Part shown: one piece after another, positions 1-5,318 of the stretch | Position numbering within the stretch: position 1 is the stretch's first letter | How the letters are laid out: each line of letters starts with the position of its first letter | NCBI GenBank assembly: GCA_002796025.1 | Contig: PCVQ01000046.1 | Location: 1 to 7,743, forward strand | From: Candidatus Peregrinibacteria bacterium CG11_big_fil_rev_8_21_14_0_20_46_8 | GTDB taxonomy: Bacteria > Patescibacteriota > Gracilibacteria > UBA1369 > UM-FILTER-53-11 | DNA length: 7,743 nucleotides | Direction: 5' to 3' | Made by a program: the position numbers and the translations under genes | Notes under the pieces: model-generated | What the model saw: the letters and a program-made list of their open reading frames with translations, nothing else | The model's database searches: none | What the model was told of the DNA's origin: nothing

Positions 1-1205
1 TCTCAACGCCTATTTTTGAATTTACTGAAGTTTTTAAACGTTCAATCGGCAACGATACCGACATCGTGACCAAAGAGATGTATACCTTTGAAGATCGCAA
101 GGGTCGCTCACTGACACTGAAGCCAGAAGGTACTGCCGGTGTTGTACGCTCATACATTCAGCACAATATGGCAACATGGCCGCAGCCGGTAGAGCTCTAC
201 TACATAGAGCCTCACTTTCGATATGAACGCCCGCAAAAAGGACGCTTCCGCCAGTTTTGGCAGTATGGCTTCGAAGTTATCGGGGAGAGCGATCCTGCAA
301 TAGATGCACAGCTTATCTATGTATCACTCAAAATCCTCGAAGATCTTGGTCTCGCTCAAAAGTGCGAGCTGCACCTCAACTCAATCGGCTGTATGGCAAA
401 AAACTGCCGTCCGAAATTCGTTGAAGATTTGAAAAATTACTATATCGGCAAGGAGCGCAGCATGTGCGCCGAATGCCAATCGCGCTTGCACAAAAATCCA
501 ATGCGCTTGCTCGACTGCAAAGAAGAAGACTGCAAAATTCTTGCTGAACTTGCACCAAAACTCAGCGACTATCTCTGCAAAGAGTGTAAAGAGTTCCACG
601 AACAGCTTATAGATTTGCTTGGAGAGATGAACATCACCTATACGCCAAATGCAAAGTTGGTGCGCGGGTTAGACTACTACACAAAGACAGTTTTTGAATT
701 TGTAGAAAAGGGCGATGACCGCGCCATGAACTCGCTTTTTGGAGGCGGACGCTACGACGGTTTGGCAGAAATTTTAGGTGCGACAGAGCCGGTGCCTGGC
801 ATCGGATTTGCAGCCGGCATCGAGCGTATTGTCGATCTTATGAAACGCGAAGGAGTTACCGTGCCCTCAAAAGATGCGCTGCATGTCTTTGTTGCACAAC
901 TTGGATATGAGGCCAAAAAGAAGTGCATTCCCCTGCTCGCCCAACTGCGCGAAGCCGGCGTAAAGGCCGTTGGTGCGCTCGGCAAGGGTGCCATTAAACA
1001 CCAGCTCCGCCTGGCAGACCGTTTTGAGGTTCCCTATACAATTTTAGTTGGCATTACCGAAGTGCGCGAAGGAACAGCAATCATACGCGACATGAAACGA
1101 GGCAGTCAAAAAGTTGTAAAGTTTGATGATGTATTAGAGGAGATAAAAAAACTTATTGGAGAGGAAGAGCTCGATACGTACACGCCGGGAGAAGTGCTGT
1201 ACTAA
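1..1205 (+). CDS. hisS: Histidyl-tRNA synthetase (HisRS), 5' end cut off by the window
   Basis: Class II aminoacyl-tRNA synthetase that attaches histidine to tRNA-His in the cytoplasm. The frame is open from base 3, well upstream of the internal GTG at 66, and reads TPIFEFTEVFKRSIG, which is motif-1 sequence. The gene therefore enters from outside; about 401 residues are present against roughly 420-430 in the family. Visible landmarks in order are the PEGTAG loop, motif 2 (HFRYERPQKGRFRQF), a cysteine-rich insert, the histidine-specific RGLDYYTKTVFEF block, FGGGRYDGL with motif 3 (PGIGFAAGIER), and the C-terminal anticodon-binding domain. The insert (about 390-587) has eight cysteines in CX4C, CX2C, CX4C and CX2C pairs, which could bind zinc. 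The usual LRPEGT reads LKPEGT here. Ends in TAA; a 7-bp hairpin follows directly. Identification is secure. Confidence 0.97.
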   Translation, partial: STPIFEFTEVFKRSIGNDTDIVTKEMYTFEDRKGRSLTLKPEGTAGVVRSYIQHNMATWPQPVELYYIEPHFRYERPQKGRFRQFWQYGFEVIGESDPAIDAQLIYVSLKILEDLGLAQKCELHLNSIGCMAKNCRPKFVEDLKNYYIGKERSMCAECQSRLHKNPMRLLDCKEEDCKILAELAPKLSDYLCKECKEFHEQLIDLLGEMNITYTPNAKLVRGLDYYTKTVFEFVEKGDDRAMNSLFGGGRYDGLAEILGATEPVPGIGFAAGIERIVDLMKREGVTVPSKDALHVFVAQLGYEAKKKCIPLLAQLREAGVKAVGALGKGAIKHQLRLADRFEVPYTILVGITEVREGTAIIRDMKRGSQKVVKFDDVLEEIKKLIGEEELDTYTPGEVLY

Positions 1206-1206
1206 A

Positions 1207-1223
1207 GAAAGCTCCAAGCTTTC
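1207..1223 (+). other. Small hairpin just after the hisS stop
   Basis: GAAAGCT (1207-1213) pairs perfectly with AGCTTTC (1217-1223) around a 3-nt loop, starting 2 bp after the hisS stop codon. It could protect or define the mRNA 3' end. No T-run follows it, so it is not a standard intrinsic terminator. It abuts the left arm of the larger inverted repeat and may be part of the same inserted element. Confidence 0.4.
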
Positions 1224-1306
1224 CAAATTCCAAATAACAAATAAATAACAATTTTCGAATAACCAAAAATCCAAATGGGATCTCGTGATTTGTTATTTGG
1301 AATTTG
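1224..1306. repeat. AT-rich inverted repeat, 19-bp perfect arms, 45-nt loop
   Basis: The left arm CAAATTCCAAATAACAAAT (1224-1242) is the exact reverse complement of 1288-1306. The loop (1243-1287) holds further diverged CCAAA-type motifs (ACCAAAAATCCAAAT). It lies in the largest intergenic gap of the window. Composition and layout resemble the dispersed CCAAAT/AATAAC intergenic repeats I recall from CPR assemblies, but copy number cannot be tested from one window. No ORF, transposase or target-site duplication is visible. The right arm ends inside a possible -35 box for the next gene. Confidence 0.75.
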
Positions 1307-1339
1307 ATTATTGATGATTGCTTCTGCTATCCTCTTCCC
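1304..1339 (+). promoter_or_regulatory. Candidate promoter of the SLH gene, likely leaderless
   Basis: An extended -10 element, TGC followed by TATCCT (1325-1333), ends 6 nt before the ATG at 1340. The intervening CTTCCC is all pyrimidine. With normal spacing, transcription would start at or next to the A of the ATG. A partial -35 match, TTGATT (1304-1309), lies 18 bp upstream of the hexamer and overlaps the end of the inverted repeat. There is no Shine-Dalgarno sequence. The ftsE start at 7451 has the same arrangement. Confidence 0.55.
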
Positions 1340-2716
1340 ATGCCAGCAAGAACATTGAAGTATATTATCGTCGGGGTAATTGCAGCTGCTGCTGTTATTC
1401 TCCTGCTCTTTGTATATCCGCGTGCAACAGTTTCAAATGCGCAGAGTGTATTTCCCGATGTTCCGGACAGTCATCGCAATGCATTTGCAATTCAAAAATT
1501 AAAAGAGCTCGGTTTTATTAGCGGATATCCGGATGGAACTTTTCAGCCCGACCGCGAGGTAAATCGTGCCGAAGCAGTAGCAATCATTCTCAAAGCAAGC
1601 GGAATTTCTGCAGGCAATTTACCGGCAGAGCTGAACTTTTCCGATGTTCATAAGGAAGACTGGTTTTACCCCATGATTCGCACCGGCGTTGCACTCCAAA
1701 AGTTAAAAGGCTATGACGATGGGACATTCCGTCCGCAAAATCCGATTAATCTTGTGGAAGCGCTCACCACAACACTCTCGTTTTACCGCGTGCGCACGCT
1801 CAATCTCGATGTCGAAGAGCGAATTTATACCGGCTTGGACCGTGAGGCGTGGTATGCCCAGCGCGCGCAGTACGCAAAGAATTTTAATATCATCGAACCC
1901 AATGATACCGGCAGCGTCGATCCGGGTGCACTACTTACTCGCGGCCAGCTTTCAGAAATAATTTACCGCACCCATATTGTAAACAAATCTAACAAACCCT
2001 ACGATATTTCGCGCGGCTGGATAAGCAGCAGCAATCCCGGTAATTTCTGGAAACTCAATCATCCCGAAGGCTGGAATTTTTTCCGCGGCACCATGAATAG
2101 CGTGCTTTGGAAACCGGCAAAAAACCAGGCATTCTTTACGCGTATTTTCCCAACCACTGCACAAGTCTCTATTTCACTCATCGACAATCCGGCCGATAAT
2201 ACAACAGCAAACCAATACTTTGCAGAGCTCAAAGATACATACAATACAGCATATGGTGCAGAAAATATTACGTACGAACAAGGCACAACAAACGGATATC
2301 CATCACTGCGCATCCGCATTCCTTCACAGCGTATGGAAGACTTAGTACTGCGTCTCCCCAATGCACAATACCTGGTAATGTACGGACAGTACGGCGATTC
2401 GAGCCTTGGCGACTTCTTAGGCAAACAAATAAGCGCAATTCTCGACTCATACGAATATGTAGACCAGCCCGAAGTTATTCAGCTCTCACTTGAAGAGCGC
2501 ATGGAACGCTTGCGCGAGAGTATTCTGTTTGAAAGCAAAGCAGATGAAATCTTAGAGCTCTTTCCGGATCGCCGGCTTATCGAAACGGACGCAATCGGCA
2601 TTGGCACCGGCCCGGTCGACTACTACTTTAGCAGCGAGGCAAATCACACCATCAAAGTCGAACGGAACTCTAAAACAATCTTAAATATTCAAGCCGGTGA
2701 AACTACGAAATTTTAA
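1340..2716 (+). CDS. SLH-domain envelope protein with N-terminal membrane anchor or signal peptide
   Basis: A 458-residue predicted exported protein. Residues 4-7 supply a short basic N-terminus, and residues 8-26 (YIIVGVIAAAAVILLLFVY) form a hydrophobic helix, followed by a possible signal-peptidase site near VSNA-Q (34/35). Three S-layer homology repeats follow. SLH1 (about 37-87) has the hallmark GYPDGTFQPDREVNRAEAV, SLH2 (about 100-148) has YDDGTFRPQNPINLVEA, and SLH3 (about 165-218) is degenerate (DPGALLTRGQLSEIIYR). The rest (about 230-458) is a mixed alpha/beta region I do not recognise. SLH repeats normally tether proteins to cell-wall polymers or the S-layer. I chose the ATG at 1340 over the TTG at 1304 because it restores a normal signal N-terminus and fits the promoter spacing; the 12-residue extension would come from repeat sequence. 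It overlaps the next ORF by 20 nt. Confidence 0.88.
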   Translation: MPARTLKYIIVGVIAAAAVILLLFVYPRATVSNAQSVFPDVPDSHRNAFAIQKLKELGFISGYPDGTFQPDREVNRAEAVAIILKASGISAGNLPAELNFSDVHKEDWFYPMIRTGVALQKLKGYDDGTFRPQNPINLVEALTTTLSFYRVRTLNLDVEERIYTGLDREAWYAQRAQYAKNFNIIEPNDTGSVDPGALLTRGQLSEIIYRTHIVNKSNKPYDISRGWISSSNPGNFWKLNHPEGWNFFRGTMNSVLWKPAKNQAFFTRIFPTTAQVSISLIDNPADNTTANQYFAELKDTYNTAYGAENITYEQGTTNGYPSLRIRIPSQRMEDLVLRLPNAQYLVMYGQYGDSSLGDFLGKQISAILDSYEYVDQPEVIQLSLEERMERLRESILFESKADEILELFPDRRLIETDAIGIGTGPVDYYFSSEANHTIKVERNSKTILNIQAGETTKF

Positions 2717-2906
2717 GCGCAGCATGGCGGCAGGAGCTACACTTCTTCTCGCCATAACTATTCTCAGCGCGTGTAATAAGGCACCGCTCGATACAGAAGT
2801 CACTCCCTTTAGCAAAGGGCCATCGAGTCCGCCGCACATTAATCAGCCCACTTCCCCACTCCCTAACTCCCCCACTCCCCCACTCCCTAACTCCCTAACT
2901 CCCTAA
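2697..2906 (+). CDS. Short lipoprotein-like ORF with a repeat-derived proline-rich tail
   Basis: A 69-residue ORF that starts inside the end of the SLH gene (20-nt overlap). The N-terminus MKLRNFKRSM is basic, the hydrophobic core is ATLLLAITIL, and LSAC with Cys26 is a good lipobox, so a lipid-anchored protein is predicted. I preferred the GTG at 2697 over the ATG at 2724 because it keeps the basic residues of the signal peptide. Only about 10 residues follow the cysteine before repeat DNA begins: a CCCTTT/AAAGGG hairpin (2805-2819), then the octamer array, read as PLPNSPTPPLPNSLTP. The stop codon is itself a repeat unit. This may be a lipoprotein truncated by repeat invasion, or a short Pro-rich tethered peptide. 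Function is unknown. Confidence 0.5.
   Translation: MKLRNFKRSMAAGATLLLAITILSACNKAPLDTEVTPFSKGPSSPPHINQPTSPLPNSPTPPLPNSLTP
2805..2819. repeat. Short inverted repeat CCCTTT-AGC-AAAGGG
   Basis: Perfect 6-bp arms with a 3-nt loop, inside the lipoprotein-like ORF and 30 bp before the octamer array. Such CCCTTT/AAAGGG hairpins resemble dispersed intergenic repeat pieces, which supports the view that the ORF runs into non-coding repeat DNA from about codon 36. No T-tract follows. Confidence 0.5.
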
Positions 2907-2933
2907 CTCCCTAACTCCCTAACTCCCTAACTC
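2850..2933. repeat. Octanucleotide tandem array (ACTCCCTA)n, 10 units plus a partial
   Basis: Period is exactly 8 bp. The units are ACTTCCCC, ACTCCCTA, ACTCCCCC twice, six perfect ACTCCCTA copies (2882-2929), then a partial ACTC. Because 8 is not a multiple of 3, three consecutive ACTCCCTA units show TAA in all three forward frames and TAG in all three reverse frames, so the array stops translation everywhere. The minus strand carries ten G-runs of at least three Gs, nine of them 8 nt apart, separated mostly by AGTTA. That makes it a candidate G-quadruplex sequence on the template strand. The ACTCCCTA core is uniform while the upstream units are diverged, consistent with recent expansion by slippage. 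The array ends only a few bases before the DUF1622 start at 2941. Confidence 0.93.
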
Positions 2934-2940
2934 GCCTTCC

Positions 2941-3288
2941 ATGTCCTTTGAATTTCTTGAACTGCTCGCCTTCTCATTCGCAACAATTATCGGATACATT
3001 GCCTGGATTATCATTATTGTCGGCTTGGCGGTAAGCATTTTTGATTTAATCGTACTTCTTTTTAATAAGAAGAAAACGCTGCATGCCGATCTTAATCAAA
3101 TTCGCATTAAACTGGGACTTTGGCTCCTGCTGGGTTTGGAATTCTTAATTGCAAAAGACGTTATCCTCACAATCTTCGATCCATCTACCAACGATCTCGT
3201 TAATTTAGCGCTGATTATTATCATTCGAGTTCTGTTGAGCTACTTCTTGCATCGCGAGCTGAAGGATATTAAATTGCATAAGGAATGA
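2941..3288 (+). CDS. DUF1622-family small integral membrane protein
   Basis: A 115-residue protein with three hydrophobic segments: about 12-41 (IIGYIAWIIIIVGLAVSIFD), 59-80 (LGLWLLLGLEFLIAKDVILTIF) and 86-106 (VNLALIIIIRVLLSYFLHREL). A basic loop (NKKK) lies between the first two. The pattern of a charged loop, RIKLGLWLLLGLEFLIAKDV and IIIIRVLLSYFLHREL matches my memory of Pfam DUF1622, a family without assigned function. The start has no Shine-Dalgarno; CCTTCC directly precedes the ATG and the octamer array precedes that. The stop overlaps the malic enzyme start (ATGA, 3285-3288), so the two are probably translationally coupled. It ends in TGA, confirming TGA as a stop in this genome. Confidence 0.85.
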   Translation: MSFEFLELLAFSFATIIGYIAWIIIIVGLAVSIFDLIVLLFNKKKTLHADLNQIRIKLGLWLLLGLEFLIAKDVILTIFDPSTNDLVNLALIIIIRVLLSYFLHRELKDIKLHKE

Positions 3289-4430
3289 AAAACTATGGTG
3301 CGCTCTCACTGGCAATGCATAAAAAGCATCGTGGCAAATTGGAGGTGGTGAGTAAAGTGCGGCTAAAAAATACGGATGATTTAAGTACGGCGTATACGCC
3401 GGGAGTTGCCGAGCCGTGCCGGAAAATTGCGAAAAAGCCCGATCTGGCCTATGAGTATACGATTAAAAGAAATACCGTTGCCGTTGTTACCGACGGCTCT
3501 TCAGTTTTAGGTCTTGGAAATATTGGCGGATTAGCAGGTCTTCCGGTTATGGAGGGCAAGTGTTTGCTGTTGAAAAATTTTGCCGACGTCGATGCATTTC
3601 CAATCTCTCTGGCCACGCAAGATCCGGATGAGATTGTTGAGACAATAAAAAATATCTCGCCTACCTTTGGCGCGATTAATTTAGAGGATATTGCGGCGCC
3701 TAACTGCTTTTATATTGAGGAGCGTTTACAGCGCGAGATGGAGATTCCTGTCTTTCATGACGATCAGCACGGTACGGCGATTGTAATTTTGGCAGGACTT
3801 TTGAATGCATTGAAAGTTATAAAAAAAGAGATGCGCAATGTACGCGTAGTAATTTCAGGAGCAGGCGCAGCAGGCATTGCAACGGCCAAATTACTGCTCC
3901 ATGAAGGAGTGAAAGATTTAATTTTAGTGGATAGTCGTGGCGCAATTTATAGCGGACGCAAAGATCTTAACTCATATAAAAAAGAGATGGCGCTCAAAAC
4001 AAATAAGCGAAAGGTAAAAGGAGGCCTGGCTGAGGCGCTGAGCGGAATGGATGTTTTTATCGGCGTTTCGCAACCCGGAATTGTAACGCAGGCTATGATT
4101 TATAGCATGGCGCCGCATGCAATTGTCTTTGCTATGGCAAATCCTATACCGGAAATTATGCCCGACCTTGCCGCAGAGGCAGGTGCCGCGATTGTTGCAA
4201 CAGGCCGCAGCGACTTTCCAAATCAAATTAACAATGTGCTGGCGTTTCCGGGAGTACTGCGGGGGGTGCTCGATGCACGCGCTCGGTTAATTACAGAAAA
4301 GATGAAGATTGCCGCCGCCTACGCTTTGGCGAGCTTGACGCCGCGCCCAACCAAGAATAAGATCATCTCTTCGGCATTTAGCAATAAGGTTGCGCGAGCC
4401 GTAGCCGAGGCGGTGAAGCGCGCGAAATAA
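3285..4430 (+). CDS. Malic enzyme, short bacterial type, probably NAD-dependent
   Basis: Oxidatively decarboxylates malate to pyruvate and CO2 while reducing NAD(P)+, in the cytoplasm. At 381 residues it has the short bacterial form without the phosphotransacetylase-like tail of E. coli MaeB. The N-terminal malic domain shows AYTPGVAEPCR (catalytic Tyr37), VTDGSSVLGLGNIGGLAGLP, EGK with Lys92 as probable general base, and metal ligands Glu134-Asp135 (NLEDIAAPNCF) and Asp160 (FHDDQHGTA). The Rossmann part has GAGAAG (192-197) with an acidic Asp216 at the end of the second strand, which usually favours NAD over NADP; that preference is inference. ANPIPE and GRSDFPNQINNVLAFPG are also typical. 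The N-terminal length suits the ATG at 3285, which shares ATGA with DUF1622. The AAGGA before it directly touches the ATG and is too close to act as a normal ribosome site. The next gene starts 1 bp after its stop. Confidence 0.95.
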   Translation: MKNYGALSLAMHKKHRGKLEVVSKVRLKNTDDLSTAYTPGVAEPCRKIAKKPDLAYEYTIKRNTVAVVTDGSSVLGLGNIGGLAGLPVMEGKCLLLKNFADVDAFPISLATQDPDEIVETIKNISPTFGAINLEDIAAPNCFYIEERLQREMEIPVFHDDQHGTAIVILAGLLNALKVIKKEMRNVRVVISGAGAAGIATAKLLLHEGVKDLILVDSRGAIYSGRKDLNSYKKEMALKTNKRKVKGGLAEALSGMDVFIGVSQPGIVTQAMIYSMAPHAIVFAMANPIPEIMPDLAAEAGAAIVATGRSDFPNQINNVLAFPGVLRGVLDARARLITEKMKIAAAYALASLTPRPTKNKIISSAFSNKVARAVAEAVKRAK

Positions 4431-4431
4431 G

Positions 4432-4875
4432 ATGAAAAATTCGTCAAATATCTTACCAACTGCAGGCGCACTTTTAATTATTGGAGGAGGAGGGATCGGG
4501 ACAACACTCTTTGCAGATAATCAAGATAGATTCCAAACCAATAGTATAGTTTGTGGCGCACTCCAAACTGGAGAAAAAATTACTTTGCCGGGCCTATGGC
4601 AGAGAATATTAGAAATAGCGGAACAAACCGGCAAAGATATTACTACCGTAAGCGGACTGCAAGAGTATTGTGAATTACAAACAAATCCAGAGATTGATTT
4701 TTTCCATTGGATGCCAGTTGGAGGAAAAACCGACAGAATTATCCGCCCTACAGAAAACTGCATTGCGCTCTCCTTGCAACATGTGCCGCAAGAAATTCAA
4801 AGGCGCCCGGAAATTGCCGCGCTTATTATGGATGCAAAAAAAATATCGCCAGCGCTGCCGGCAGACTGCCGCTAA
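4432..4875 (+). CDS. Hypothetical small exported or membrane-anchored protein, four cysteines
   Basis: I do not recognise this 147-residue protein. Residues 7-27 (ILPTAGALLIIGGGGIGTTLF) form one hydrophobic, Gly-rich segment after a single lysine, then ADNQDRF. This suggests a signal peptide or single membrane anchor with the remainder outside the membrane. The rest is soluble-looking and contains Cys41, Cys80, Cys110 and Cys146; an even number in an exported domain allows two disulfides. It starts 1 bp after the malic enzyme stop with no Shine-Dalgarno, so it is read from the same transcript, probably by coupling. Its TAA overlaps the nrdR stop codon by 4 nt, tail to tail. The low-complexity start and lack of recognised motifs leave some chance that it is lineage-specific. 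Confidence 0.65.
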   Translation: MKNSSNILPTAGALLIIGGGGIGTTLFADNQDRFQTNSIVCGALQTGEKITLPGLWQRILEIAEQTGKDITTVSGLQEYCELQTNPEIDFFHWMPVGGKTDRIIRPTENCIALSLQHVPQEIQRRPEIAALIMDAKKISPALPADCR

Positions 4876-5318
4876 TCCAGCAGCTTTGCCAGCTCCTGCT
4901 TAAAGCTCTCTAAATCTTTAAATTGGCGGTACACGGAAGCAAAGCGGATATAGGCGACTTCGTCGAGTTTTTTGAGTGAATCCATAACGCCCTCACCAAT
5001 ACGCTGGCTGGGAACTTCTTTTCCCAGCGCAACCCACTGCGCCTCAAGATCGTCCAGCACTTGGTTAATTTGTGCATCTGTTACCGGACGCTTCTCACAA
5101 GCTCGCCAAATGCCGGCTTTGACTTTTTCTCTGTTATAGGGCTCACGCGAGTTATCTTTTTTAATCACTAAAAAGCTCGCCGACTCGATCTGCTCAAAAG
5201 TCGTAAAGCGAAAATTACACGCTTCACACTCGCGGCGCCGGCGAATTGCACGGCCTTCATTCGCCTCGCGTGAGTCGATTACTTTCGTATTGTCGTTGGG
5301 ACATTTAGGACACTGCAT
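4872..5318 (-). CDS. nrdR: Transcriptional repressor NrdR (ribonucleotide reductase regulator)
   Basis: NrdR represses ribonucleotide reductase genes by binding NrdR boxes; its ATP-cone senses ATP/dATP. The 148-residue length is typical for the family. A zinc ribbon (Cys3-Cys6, Cys31-Cys34: CPKC and CEAC) carries the conserved VIDSRE and RRRRECEAC stretches, followed by FRFTTFE. The ATP-cone occupies about residues 50-138 (VIKKDNSREPYNREKV onward). The typical ending VAYIRFASVYRQFKDLESF is present. The start is fixed because Cys3 is the first zinc ligand. The first 40 nt lie inside the end of dgt in another frame, with no Shine-Dalgarno, so translation probably depends on dgt ribosomes. The gene is complete, ending in TAG inside the stop codon region of the facing gene. 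I saw no NrdR box in the window. Confidence 0.96.
   Translation of the reverse strand: MQCPKCPNDNTKVIDSREANEGRAIRRRRECEACNFRFTTFEQIESASFLVIKKDNSREPYNREKVKAGIWRACEKRPVTDAQINQVLDDLEAQWVALGKEVPSQRIGEGVMDSLKKLDEVAYIRFASVYRQFKDLESFKQELAKLLD

Noticed and set aside
1304..1339. TTG-initiated N-terminal extension of the SLH protein
   Set aside because: The 12 extra residues are encoded by the inverted repeat end and promoter and would spoil the signal peptide; the ATG at 1340 is favoured.
2059..2424. 121-residue open frame on the minus strand inside the SLH gene
   Set aside because: The SLH gene on the plus strand has clear domains here; the antisense frame has no recognisable motif, no start signal and looks like a shadow of plus-strand codon use.
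2850..2933. Octamer array as a CRISPR array or telomere
   Set aside because: There are no spacers between units, so it is not CRISPR; it is short and internal to a gene-dense chromosome region, so the TTAGGG likeness does not indicate a telomere.
3280..3284. AAGGA before the malic enzyme as a Shine-Dalgarno site
   Set aside because: It touches the ATG with no spacer, so it cannot pair with 16S rRNA in the usual position; coupling through the ATGA overlap is the better explanation.
4855..4871. CTGCCGGCAG palindrome and CGGCAG-A-CTGCCG dyad as a shared terminator
   Set aside because: It lies within the coding end of the exported-protein gene and neither side has a T-run; it is more likely a chance feature of GC-rich codons.
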